Assembly (NCBI RefSeq): GCF_030463535.1
Contig: NC_132878.1
Location: 97,276,591 to 97,340,590, forward strand
Direction: 5' to 3'
Origin: Salminus brasiliensis
Lineage: Eukaryota > Chordata > Actinopteri > Characiformes > Bryconidae
Length of the DNA stretch: 64,000 bases
This document shows, in pieces, positions 46,701-61,000 of this stretch. The notes under the pieces were generated by a model. That model ran no database searches and had not been told where the DNA came from. It worked only from the letters and a program-made list of their open reading frames with translations. Both the position numbers and the translations under genes were made by a program. Positions within the stretch are counted from its first letter, which is position 1; each line of letters begins with the position of its first letter.

Positions 46701-49700
46701 AGAACTTCACAATGGATATTAATGTTATTAGAACTTCATACTGGATATTAATGCTATTAGAGCTTCACACTGGATATTAATGTTATTAGAACTTTATACT
46801 GGAAATTAATGTTATTAGATCTTCATACTGGATATTAATGTTATTAGAACTTCATACTGGATATTAATGTTGTTATGCCAATAATAAATGTGTGGAGTGG
46901 ATATAGTGGGCTAGTGAGCCCCCCTTAATCTGCAGTCCAGTAATCTCCCCTTTAACACTCCAGAGGGGAGGGACAAGTAAAGTTGAGCCCAGGCCTCTTT
47001 CAGTGAGGGTAAGTGTGAAAGGTCAGTCTTGTCTGGCTGTGTAATATAGGGCTCATTGTTCCTCCTAATCGGCCTTTTCTGGAATGCGTTGCGTAACGTA
47101 ATCTGGGCAAAAGGAGCGTTATGCAACTGTGTGGTTTGCTGCGGCTGTGACCTTCAGACGTACGTGTCCTGGTCAGGGCCGAGGCCCGCGGGGTGCTGTG
47201 GTCAGTTCTCTACAGATGATAAAGGAATACTGTAGCATTTCATATCTATCTGCTGAATCTGTGAATCTGTGAGTCACATCACTCACAGCTGCTGAGTTCA
47301 GTATAAACGTTTGAAATACGAGACTTTATAAAACGAGCTGGAAACTCTCAAGCTGGTCCTCTCAGTTCACGTGTTACGATGAGACCAGGAGTTTTTGACG
47401 ACTTTATAAACAGACATGGCAAATGGAATGGATGAATATGGATGGTATTGTATAGATATGGATGTTATAAATCAGCAGGATGGGTATGATAATGGGTATG
47501 ATTATGGACATGAATGGGTAGGATAGGTATAGATGGTTATGTTAATGGATGGGTATTTGGGTTTAGAATATTGATGTGAATGGGTGTATGAGTATAGACG
47601 TGTATGGGTATAGATTGGTATAGATGTGTATGGGTATAGATGGATATAGATGTGTATGGGTAAAGATGTGTATGAGTATAGATGGGTATAGATGTGTATG
47701 GGTATATATGGATATAGATGTGTATGGGTAAAGATGTGTATGAGTATAGATGGGTATAGATGTGTATGGGTATATATGTGTATGGGTATAGATTGGTACA
47801 GATGTGTATGGGTATAGATGGATATAGATGTGTATGGGTAAAGATGTGTATGGATATAGATGTGTGTGGGTATAGATGGGTATGGGTATAGATGGGTATG
47901 AATGAGTATGGGTATAGATGGATATAGATGTGTATGGGTAAAGATGTGTATGGATATAGATGTGTGTGGGTATAGATGGGTATGGGTATAGATGGGTATG
48001 AATGAGTATGGGTATAGATTGGTATAGATGTGTATGGGTATAGATGGATATAGATGTGTATGGGTAAAGATGTGTATAAGTATAGATGGGTATAGATGTG
48101 TATGGATATAGATGTGTATGGGTATAGATGGATATAGATGGGTATGGGTAAAGATGTGTATAAGTATAGATGGGTATAGATGTGTATGGGTATAGATGTG
48201 TATGGGTATAGATGGATATAGATGGTATGGGTATAGATGTGTATGGATATAAATTGATTTAGATGGGTATAGATGGGTATGAATGTGTATGGGTATAGAT
48301 GTGTATGGATATAGATGTGTGTGGGTATAGATGGGTATGGGTATAGATGGGTATGAATGAGTATGGGTATAGATGGATATAGATGTGTATGGGTAAAGAT
48401 GTGTATAAGTATAGATGGGTATAGATGTGTATGGATATAGATGTGTATGGGTATAGATGGATATAGATGGGTATGGGTAAAGATGTGTATAAGTATAGAT
48501 GGGTATAGATGTGTATGGGTATAGATGGATATAGATGGGTATGGGTATAGATGGATATAGATGGTATGGGTATAGATGTGTATGGATATAAATTGATTTA
48601 GATGGGTATAGATGGGTATGAATGTGTATGGGTATAGATGTGTATGGATATAGATGTGTGTGGGTATAGATGGGTATGGGTATAGATGGGTATGAATGAG
48701 TATGGGTATAGATGGATATAGATGTGTATGGGTAAAGATGTGTATAAGTATAGATGGGTATAGATATGTATGGATATAGATGTGTATGGGTATGGATGGA
48801 TATAGATGGGTATGGATATAGATGGATATAGATGGTATGGGTATAGATGTGTATGGATATAAATTGATTTAGATGGGTATAGATGGGTATGAATGTGTAT
48901 GGGTATAGATGTGTGTGGGTAAAGATGGGTATGAATGAGTATGGGTATAGATGGGTATGAATGTGTATGGGTATAGATGTGTATAGGTATAGACGGGTAT
49001 GGGTATAGATGGGTATAAATGTGTATGGGTATAGATGTGTATGGGTATGGATGTGTATGGGTATGGATGTGTATAGGTATAGATGGGTATGGGTGTAGAT
49101 GTGTATGGGTATGGATGTGTATGGGTATGGATGTGTATATTGGTAATGGATGTTTATGGATGTGAATGTATATAGATGTGTATGGGTATGGATTTGAATT
49201 AGTATAGATTGGTATAGGTATGGTTATAGATGTGTATAGATGTGTATGTGTATGGATGTGAATGGGTATGGATGTGTATGGGTATAGATGTGTATAGGAT
49301 GTGGATATTTATGGATGTGAATGTATATAGATGTGTATGGGTATATACGTGTATGGGTATGGATCGGTAGCGATGTGACAAATCTATCTTGAAACAGCAT
49401 ACCTGACATAAAGTGGCCGGTTGAAGCCAGCTGAAAGTGGTAGTAGTTTTGAAGATCAGATTTCGAGTCTCTACGTGTCTATTTATATAACGCTCTGTTA
49501 TATATATCCAGAGCAGCCAAAAATAAAGCAGTTGAATAAAATAGGTGAACATGATTGTCTGTGACAATCCTCCTCACTCTGCAGGTGCAGCAGATGGAGA
49601 TTAGGAGGAGCAGAGTTGGAGGATCTCTTGTCTTGTCATATAACCACCTTCTCTGTTATCTTTGTATTGTGACTCGTCTGGAGCAGGATGTTTGAAGCAG

Positions 49701-49775
49701 TTCTGAAAAAAAGCCCTTCTCTGTCTGGAGGCATTCCGGACCTTTCCTTACGGATCAGCCGGCGCCTCTGCAGTT

Positions 49776-49806
<31 letters not shown>

Positions 49807-52800
49807 CTGTGTGTGTGTCTCCCCATCCAATTTCCCATCCAATTTCCCATTCCCCATCTGTTTGGACGTAAGTGAGACTGTAATGTGATGATGCTAACAT
49901 GCTAATGTTGCTAATAATGAATACAAATCAGTGGGGGGCACATTAGCATCGCACACAGTGTTTAAGCATCTCTGTTAAAGGGCCCATATCCCAGATTTTA
50001 ATTTAATTTAATTTAATTTAATTTAATTAAATTTAATGTAATGTAATTTCATTTCATTTCATTTAATTACATTTTTAATTGAATTATCACACATAGAGAC
50101 ATTTAGGACATATGCTTATTTTTGTATTAATATTGTCTAGACTGTCTATACCTTTAACGCTGATGTATGCAAATGACCTCTGTTCTGATTGGCTGTGCCT
50201 AAAGTCATCAGTTCAGAGTGAATGGACGAGGCTACACTGCTGCAGACTGAATAGGTGAACACATGTGAATGTACTGGGTTTGTGACATCACAAAAATCGA
50301 ATATTAATATAATATTAATATGAATACAGTGTTCGGATGTGGACGTGGGAGTAAATTAGCAGTGTTTACAGACGTAAACAGACGTACGACATCAAAAGTC
50401 TGTAGTTTCAGGACAAATCCAGGCCTTTTCCATGGCATGGGCCCTTTAAAAAGCCTGGACAGCTCCTCCACGGTCAGTTTGGTGGCTGTAACTGAAGTTA
50501 ACTCTCTTTTCTTCTCTCCTTTTCTCTCCTCTTTCCCTCTCCTGCTTTCCTCCCTCCCCCTGCCTCCTGTATTGACGTGGCAAGTGTGGCCCTGTTTCTC
50601 TTTTCTTCCTTTTCCTCCTTCCTGCTCTCAGCCATCAAGAACCACTGCACTGCTCCTCCTGAAGCTCCTCAGACTAGAGCTAGATTAGACTGGAAGCGCT
50701 GAAGGGATAGTTTAGCCTCAATCTGATTTATACTCCCCCCCCATCCCAAATATAGCCATATAGGCTATGGGTCTGCGGTTTGCTTCTGGAGCTACGAGGC
50801 TAATGTTGCTAACTAGCACAGACGGCAGTTAGCATGGTGTCTGATTGTAATCAACACACTGATGTGGAGGCTCACTGTTTCGGGCAAATCGTCTGCGAGC
50901 ATCCAACGCCAGCCAGAGTCACTAACATCTAGCTAGAGAAGACGACATTAGCTAGAGCAGTTAACATCTAGATAACATTAGCTAGAGTCACTAACATCTA
51001 GCTAACATCAGCCAGAGTCACTAACATCTAGCTAGAGAAGACGACATTAGCTAGAGCAGTTAACATCTAGATAACATTAGCTAGAGTCACTAACATCTAG
51101 CTAACATCAGCCAGAGTCACTAACATCTAGCTAGAGAAGACGACATTAGCTAGAGCAGTTAACATCTAGATAACATTAGCTAGAGTCACTAACATCTAGC
51201 TAACATCAGCCAGAGTCACTAACATCTAGCTAGAGAAGACGACATTAGCTAGAGCAGTTAACATCTAGATAACATTAGCTAGAGTCACTAACATCTAGCT
51301 AACATCAGCCAGAGTCACTAACATCTAGCTAGAGAAGACGACATTAGCTAGAGCAGTTAACATCTAGATAACATTAGCTAGAGTCACTAACATCTAGCTA
51401 ACATCAGCCAGAGTCACTAACATCTAGCTAGAGAAGACGACATTAGCTAGAGCAGTTAACATCTAGATAACGTTAGCTAGAGCAGTTAACATCTAGATAA
51501 CATTAGCTAGAGTCACTAACATCTAGCTAGAGAAGACAACATTAGCTAGAGCAGTTAACATCTAGATAACATTAGCTAGAGTCACTAACATCTAGCTAAT
51601 ATCAGCCAGTCACTAACATCTAGCTAGAGAAGACAACATTAGCTAGAGCAGTTAACATCTAGATAACATTAGCTAGAGTCACTAACATCTAGCTAACATC
51701 AGCCAGAGTCACTAACATCTAGCTAATATCAGCCAGAGTCACTAACATCTAGCTAGAGAAGACAACATTAGCTAGAGCAGTTAACATCTAGATAACGTTA
51801 GCTAGAGCAGTTAACATCTAGCTAGAGAAGACAACATTAGCTAGAGTCACTTACATCTAGCTAGAGAAGACATTAGCTAAAGCAGTTAACATCTAGCTAA
51901 CATCTAGCTAACATCAGCCAGAGTCACTAACATCTAGCTAGAGAAGACAACATTAGCTAGAGCAGTTAACATCTAGATAACGTTAGCTAGAGCAGTTAAC
52001 ATCTAGCTAGAGAAGACAACATTAGTTAGAGTCACTTACATCTAGCTAGAGAAGACATTAGCTAAAGCAGTTAACATCTAGCTAACATCTAGCTAACATC
52101 AGCCAGAGTCACTAACATCTAGCTAGAGAAGACAACATTAGCTAGAGCAGTTAACATCTAGATAACGTTAGCTAGAGCAGTTAACATCTAGATAACATTA
52201 GCTAGAGTCACTAACATCTAGCTAGAGAAGACAACATTAGCTAGAGCAGTTAACATCTAGATAACATTAGCTAGAGTCACTAACATCTAGCTAATATCAG
52301 CCAGTCACTAACATCTAGCTAGAGAAGACAACATTAGCTAGAGCAGTTAACATCTAGATAACATTAGCTAGAGTCACTAACATCTAGCTAATATCAGCCA
52401 GAGTCACTAACATCTAGCTAGAGAAGACAACATTAGCTAGAGCAGTTAACATCTAGATAACGTTAGCTAGAGCAGTTAACATCTAGATAACATTAGCTAG
52501 AGTCACTAACATCTAGCTAGAGAAGACAACATTAGCTAGAGCAGTTAACATCTAGATAACATTAGCTAGAGTCACTAACATCTAGCTAATATCAGCCAGT
52601 CACTAACATCTAGCTAGAGAAGACAACATTAGCTAGAGCAGTTAACATCTAGATAACATTAGCTAGAGTCACTAACATCTAGCTAACATCAGCCAGAGTC
52701 ACTAACATCTAGCTAATATCAGCCAGAGTCACTAACATCTAGCTAGAGAAGACAACATTAGCTAGAGCAGTTAACATCTAGATAACGTTAGCTAGAGCAG

Positions 52801-54984
52801 TTAACATCTAGCTAGAGAAGACAACATTAGCTAGAGTCACTTACATCTAGCTAGAGAAGACATTAGCTAAAGCAGTTAACATCTAGCTAACATCTAGCTA
52901 ACATCAGCCAGAGTCACTAACATCTAGCTAGAGAAGACAACATTAGCTAGAGCAGTTAACATCTAGATAACATCAACTAGAGACACTAACATCTAGCTAA
53001 CATTAGCTAGAGAAGACATTAGCTAGAGCAGTTAACATCTAGCTAGAGAAGACAACATCTAGATAACATCAACTAGAGACACTAACATCTAGCTAACATT
53101 AGCTAGAGAAGACATTAGCTAGAGCAGTTAACATCTAGCTAGAGAAGACAACATTAGCTAGAGCAGTTAACATCTAGACAACGTTAGCTAGAGCAGTTAA
53201 CATCTAGCTAGAGAAGACAACATTAGCTAGAGTCACTTACATCTGGCTAGAGAAGACATTAGCTAAAGCAGTTAATATCTAGCTAACATCTAGCTAACAT
53301 CAGCCAGAGTCACTAACATCTAGCTAGAGAAGACAACATTAGCTAGAGCAGTTAACATCTAGATAACGTTAGCTAGAGCAGTTAACATCTAGATAACGTT
53401 AGCTAGAGCAGTTAACATCTAGATAACATCTAGCTAACATCAGCCAGAGTCACTAACATCTAGCTAGAGAAGACAACATTAGCTAGAGCAGTTAACATCT
53501 AGATAACATCAACTAGAGACACTAACATCTAGCTAACATTAGCTAGAGCAGTTAACATCTAGATAACATTAGCTAGAGCAGTTAACATCTAGATAACATC
53601 TAGCTAACATCAGCCAGAGTCACTAACATCTAGCTAGAGAAGACAACATTAGCTAGAGCAGTTAACATCTAGATAACGTTAGCTAGAGCAGTTAACATCT
53701 AGATAACGTTAGCTAGAGCAGTTAACATCTAGATAACATTAGCTAGAGCAGTTAACATCTAGATAACATCTAGCTAACATCAGCCAGAGTCACTAACATC
53801 TAGCTAGAGAAGACAACATTAGCTAGAGCAGTTAACATCTAGATAACATCAACTAGAGACACTAACATCTAGCTAACATTAGCTAGAGCAGTTAACATCT
53901 AGATAACATTAGCTAGAGCAGTTAACATCTAGATAACATCTAGCTAACATCAGCCAGAGTCACTAACATCTAGCTAGAGAAGACAACATTAGCTAGAGCA
54001 GTTAACATCTAGATAACATCAACTAGAGACACTAACATCTAGCTAACATTAGCTAGAGCAGTTAACATCTAGATAACATTAGCTAGAGCAGTTAACATCT
54101 AGATAACATCAACTAGAGACACTAACATCTAGCTAACATTAGCTAGAGCAGTTAACATCTAGATAACATTAGCTAGAGCAGTTAACATCTAGATAACATC
54201 TAGCTAACATCAGCCAGAGTCACTAACATCTAGCTAGAGAAGACAACATTAGCTAGAGCAGTTAACATCTAGATAACATCTAGCTAACATCAGCCAGAGT
54301 CACTAACATCTAGCTAGAGAAGACAACATTAGCTAGAGCAGTTAACATCTAGATAACATCAACTAGAGACACTAACATCTAGCTAACATTAGCTAGAGCA
54401 GTTAACATCTAGATAACATTAGCTAGAGCAGTTAACATCTAGATAACATCTAGCTAACATCAGCCAGAGTCACTAACATCTAGCTAGAGAAGACAACATT
54501 AGCTAGAGCAGTTAACATCTAGATAACATCAACTAGAGACACTAACATCTAGCTAACATTAGCTAGAGCAGTTAACATCTAGATAACATTAGCTAGAGCA
54601 GTTAACATCTAGATAACATTAGCTAGAGCTAACATTAGCCAGAGTAGCTAAACTCAAACTCCTTAACAGTTAGCATGATGCTAATGATCATGAACACCAG
54701 GTCTTATCTACGTTAGCCTCGTAGCTCCAGCGTAACCCTGGCTGGGCTGGCGGAGCTGGTGGGGTGAGGGGCGACGCTGGGCTGGATCTCAGGGCTGACA
54801 GAGTAGATAGATGGCAGCCGGACGAGCGGCAGTGGCTGTAACCGCGCTGCTGTGTCTCTCTCACGGACGCTTCGGCTATATGGTCTGTCCCTGAACCCTC
54901 CATTACGCCCAGCGAAATGCACCTCCAGAGGTCAGAGGTCAGATATCGCTCACAGAGTGAGTGACTGAGATCGATGCCCATACT

Positions 54985-55026
<42 letters not shown>

Positions 55027-58000
55027 TTGGAGGTGCAGGTGTGTTCCTCTGGGCCGGTGTATGCAACCTTGATGGCATATATAGACGCCTGCATCTATAT
55101 ATGATGGTAGCTCTGTAACGTAGAGGGCGGGCTGCAGGATGTAGACCAGCATCACTCACTGCTAACGATTTATTTCCCCTCAAAATCCCCTGGATAACTC
55201 TAGAAAAGCTTGCCTGGGTCCGGGCTGCAGCAGAGGCCTTACAGTCTGGACTCGCTCCGGTGAAGATGGACCTATTTGATCTGCCCAGGCTCCGCCCACA
55301 AATGTTCTTCCATAGCTAATGCTGTTTGGACGAGCTTAACGCCAAGCTGGGAGACAATCCCAGTTAATAAGGATTGGCTAAAAATCCTTACCTGAAAATG
55401 TTAGCGTTCAGTTTGTTAAAGTTTATAATGTTATTTAAATGTTAGTATTTATAATATTCAGTATATTAGAGCTTATGTTACATAAATGTTAGTGTTCAGT
55501 ATATTAGAGCTTATAACGTTATATAAATGTTAGTGTTTGGGATATTATACCTTATGCCATTATACATTTCTAGCATTAATATATTAGTTTATACCATTAT
55601 ATAAATATTAGTATTGAGTATATTACAGCTTATGTTACGTGAATGTAATATTCAGTATATAAGAGCTTATAACATTACATAAATGTTAGTATTCGGTATA
55701 TAAGAGCTTATAACATTACATAAATGTTAGTATTCAGTATATTAGAGCTTAAAATGTTACATAAATGTTAGTGTTCAGTATATTAGAGCTGATAACATTA
55801 CATAAATGTTAGTATTCAGTATATTAGAGCTTAAAACTTTACATAAATGTTAGTGTTCAGTATATTAGAGCTGATAACATTACATAAATGTTAGTATTCA
55901 GTATATTAGAGCTTATAACGTTACATAAATGTTAGTATTCAGTATATTAGAGCTTAAAACGTTACATAAATGTTAGTGTTCAGTATATTTGAGCTTAAAA
56001 TGTTACATAAATGTTAGTGTTCAGTATATTAGAGCTGATAACATTACATAAATGTTAGTATTCAGTATATTACAGCTTATGTTACATAAATGTTAATATT
56101 CAGTATATTACAGCTTATGTTACATAAATGTTAATATTCAATATATTAGAGTTATAACATTACATAAATGTTAGTATTCAGTATATTAGAGCTTATAACG
56201 TTACATAAATGTTAGTATTCAGTATATTAGAGCTTATAACGTTACATAAATGTTAGTATTCTGTATATTAGAGCTTATAATGTTACATAAATGTTAGTAT
56301 TCTGTATATTAGAGCTTATAACGTTACATAAATGTTAGTGTTCAGTATATTAGAGCTTATAACGTTACATAAATGTTAGTATTCAGTATATTAGAGCTTA
56401 TAACATTACATAAATGTTAGTGTTCAGTATATTAGAGCTTATAACGTTACATAAATGTTAGTATTCAGTATATTAGAGCTTATAATGTTACATAAATGTT
56501 AGTGTTCAGTATATTAGAGCTTAAAACGTTACATAAATGTTAGTATTCTGTATATTAGAGCTTATAACGTTACATAAATGTTAGTATTCTGTATATTAGA
56601 GCTTATAACATTACATAAATGTTAGTATTCAGTATATTAGAGCTTATAACGTTACATAAATGTTAGTATTCAGTATATTAGAGCTTATAACGTTACATAA
56701 ATGTTAGTATTCAGTATATTAGAGCTTATAACGTTACATAAATGTTAGTATTCTGTATATTAGAGCTTATAATGTTACATAAATGTTAGTATTCTGTATA
56801 TTAGAGCTTATAACGTTACATAAATGTTAGTGTTCAGTATATTAGAGCTTATAACGTTACATAAATGTTAGTATTCAGTATATTAGAGCTTATAACATTA
56901 CATAAATGTTAGTGTTCAGTATATTAGAGCTTATAACGTTACATAAATGTTAGTATTCAGTATATTAGAGCTTATAATGTTACATAAATGTTAGTGTTCA
57001 GTATATTAGAGCTTAAAACGTTACATAAATGTTAGTATTCTGTATATTAGAGCTTATAACGTTACATAAATGTTAGTATTCTGTATATTAGAGCTTATAA
57101 CATTACATAAATGTTAGTATTCAGTATATTAGAGCTTATAACGTTACATAAATGTTAGTATTCAGTATATTAGAGCTTAAAACGTTACATAAATGTTAGT
57201 GTTCAGTATATTAGAGCTTAAAACGTTACATAAATGTTAGTGTTCAGTATATTTGAGCTTAAAATGTTACATAAATGTTAGTGTTCAGTATATTAGAGCT
57301 GATAACATTACATAAATGTTAGTATTCAGTATATTACAGCTTATGTTACATAAATGTTAATATTCAGTATATTACAGCTTATGTTACATAAATGTTAATA
57401 TTCAATATATTAGAGTTATAACATTACATAAATGTTAGTATTCAGTATATTAGAGCTTATAACGTTACATAAATGTTAGTATTCAGTATATTAGAGCTTA
57501 TAACGTTACATAAATGTTAGTATTCTGTATATTAGAGCTTATAATGTTACATAAATGTTAGTATTCTGTATATTAGAGCTTATAACGTTACATAAATGTT
57601 AGTGTTCAGTATATTAGAGCTTATAACGTTACATAAATGTTAGTATTCAGTATATTAGAGCTTATAACATTACATAAATGTTAGTGTTCAGTATATTAGA
57701 GCTTATAACGTTACATAAATGTTAGTATTCAGTATATTAGAGCTTATAATGTTACATAAATGTTAGTGTTCAGTATATTAGAGCTTAAAACGTTACATAA
57801 ATGTTAGTATTCTGTATATTAGAGCTTATAACGTTACATAAATGTTAGTATTCTGTATATTAGAGCTTATAACATTACATAAATGTTAGTATTCAGTATA
57901 TTAGAGCTTATAACGTTACATAAATGTTAGTATTCAGTATATTAGAGCTTAAAACGTTACATAAATGTTAGTGTTCAGTATATTAGAGCTTAAAACGTTA

Positions 58001-61000
58001 CATAAATGTTAGTATTCAGTATATTAGAGCTTATAACGTTACATAAATGTTAGTATTCAGTATATTAGAGCTTATAACGTTACATAAATGTTAATATTCA
58101 GTATATGAGAGCTTAAAACGTTATATAAATGTTCAGTATAAGTGTTCAGTAGATTAGATCTTATAATGTTACCAGCGTTCTATAAAACCTGTCCAACTGA
58201 CAACCATCCATGAACACATTTGTGGGTGGAGTCTAAAGAGGTCAATTTCTAGATGCTGCACTAAGTTAAATAATGAATCTCAAATGAAAAATTAATTACC
58301 CTTATTAAAATGAAAACCCTGCTGAAGAAATGAGGTCCAGACTGTAAGGAAGGGGGTAAGTGACCGTGCCTGCCCAGCCTGGCCCCTGGCAAACGAATCT
58401 GCCGATCTGGCGATTCGGACTAGTTTAAGGCCATCCTAGTTGACATTATGAGTGGAAATAAACTACGCAACACAAACGCTCTGCCTTGGACAAGCAAAAG
58501 AAAAGCCAGCATGCACTTTTCCGAGTGGCAGAAGCACGCACGACAAACCGGTCTGAAGTAAAGCTAACCTCCAGCTGGCTGTAACCAGAGTAATGCCTGC
58601 AAGCGCCAGAATAACAGAGACAGTAGAAATAAGGAATGGACACCAGCAATACTGTAATACAGGCTTAGAGCACTTAAGTAAGACAGAACACACATGCTGC
58701 TTGACTGACCGACTGACTGTATGTGTGTGTGTGTGTGTGTTCTGTCCCTGTAGCCCTGCTCAGTGATGGAGCGTGTGTGGAGGTGGACTCGGACACAGAG
58801 GCGGTCGCTGGCAAGGGATTTAAACTGGGCTGCATCTCCTGTAAGATGAGGGGTGAGGTACCGGCTTCGGCTACAGTGGACTGGTGGTTCATGGCAAAAG
58901 GAGAAGAAGACTTCACCCACGTGAGTTTAAGCCTAGCTGCAGCCATCCGGTTTTCCCCCTTACCCTCTCATACCCGTACCCATCTTCATCTACCCCCCCT
59001 TACCTTCTCATACTCATACCCATCTACTCCTACCCCCCTTACCCTCTCATACCCGTACCCATCTACTCCTATACCCCCTTACCCTCTCATACCCGTACCC
59101 ATCTACTCCTATACCCCTTACCCTCTCATACCCGTACCCATCTACTCCTATACCCCCTTACCCTCTCATACCCATATCATCTACTCTTATACCCCTTACC
59201 CTCTCATACCTGTACCCATCTACTCCTACCCCCCTTACCCTCTCATACCCGTACCCATCTACTCCTATACCCCTTACCCTCTCATACCCATACCCATCTA
59301 CTCCTACCCCCTTACCCTCTCATACCCGTACCCATCTAATCCTATACCCCCTTACCCTCTCATACCCGTACCCATCTACTCCTATACCCCCTTACCCTCT
59401 CATACCCGTACCCATCTACTCCTATACCCCTTACCCTCTCATACCCATACCCATCTACTCCTACCCCCCTTACCCTCTCATACCCGTACCCATCTACTCC
59501 TATACCCCCTTACCCTCTTATACCTGTACCCATCTACTCCTAACCCCCCTTACCCTCTCATACCCGTACCCATCTACTCCTACCCCCACTTACCCTCTCA
59601 TACCCATAGCATCCATCTCCATCCATCCCCACATCCCCCATACTATCCCCATCCACCCCGGTACCCCATACCCATTCATCCTCATTCATCCCTATACCCC
59701 TATATCCATCCGCACTGTTTCCTGTACCCCATACCCATCATCCCCATACCCCATTCTCATACCCACCCCCTACCCCCCTTACTCTGTCAATCTACTTTTA
59801 TTCATTCACATCCCCATAGCAATCCTATCCACTTCTATACCCCCATACCTATATCATCGACCCCATACCTATTCATCCCTACAAACCCATCATCCCTATA
59901 CCTATACCCGTTCATCCGTACATACCCATCATACCTGTACCCATCCGTCCCATCCTCATTCTTTCACATCCCCAAACCATCCCCATCTATTCCTATTCCC
60001 AAAACCTATATGATTGACCCCATACCCATCCATCCCTATTCATCCCTATACCCCATACCCCTCCCCATCTATCCCTATACCCCCATATCCATACCCATCC
60101 ATCCCAATACCCCATACCCAACCTCATCCGTCCGTTTGCCCCATATGCATCCCCATCCATCCCTATCCATCTCTATACCCCCACACCTATCCCTATCAGT
60201 CCATATACCCCCTGTATCCATTTCCATCCATCCCTATACCCCCTATACCCAACCACATCCGTCCATTTGCCCCAAATACTTCCCCATCCATCCCTATTCA
60301 TCTCTATACCCCCTATACTTATCCCATCTGTCCATGTTCCCCTAAATCTATCCCCTTACGTCCCTATACCCCCATTCCTATTCCATCTGTCCCTATACCC
60401 CATATCAATACCCATACATCCTCATGCCCCTGTACCCATCCCTGTCTATTTTCCTCAATGTCTATCCACCCCATCCATACCCATACTCATACAAACTGAC
60501 CCATAGCCATACCCATGCATACACATCCACACCGATATATCATCTGTAATTCATACTGTACTGTCTGCATAAAGCCCATGCAGTACAATGTGTATTTACT
60601 CGAGTACAGAGAACCTCAGGAAGCTCTGGAAGCTCTGGAGTAGCTCTGCAGTAAGAAGAGCAGGATACAGAGAGAGAGGGGGCTGGCCGTCATGCATTTT
60701 TCATTAAAGTCGTTTTTCTTGAGCGTCAGCTTCGGTCTCCTCAGACCAGACTTCACTGCAGCTCTGCATGGCAATGAGGACAAAGCAACCTACAAAAGCA
60801 CCACTACTCATTAACTTACAGTAGTAGCATACTGGTTGAATCCTAACCGGAGCTTAAAAAAGCATCAGTCCTGCTAAACACAATTTGGACAAAAGTATTG
60901 GGACACCTGCTCATTCATTGTTTCTTCTAAAATCAAGGCTATAAAATAGAGCTTTTGTTGGAGCAGCTGTGATCAACTCATAGAGAACACAGAGAACACA

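Noticed and set aside
54713..55183. 155-codon minus-strand open frame
   Set aside because: Runs through a (GA)n tract, has no domain and no splice context.
58723..60345. 540-codon open frame as a single large gene
   Set aside because: Only residues from 58,754 to 58,920 are scn1b exon 2. A GT-AG donor ends the exon and the rest is G-poor intron repeat.
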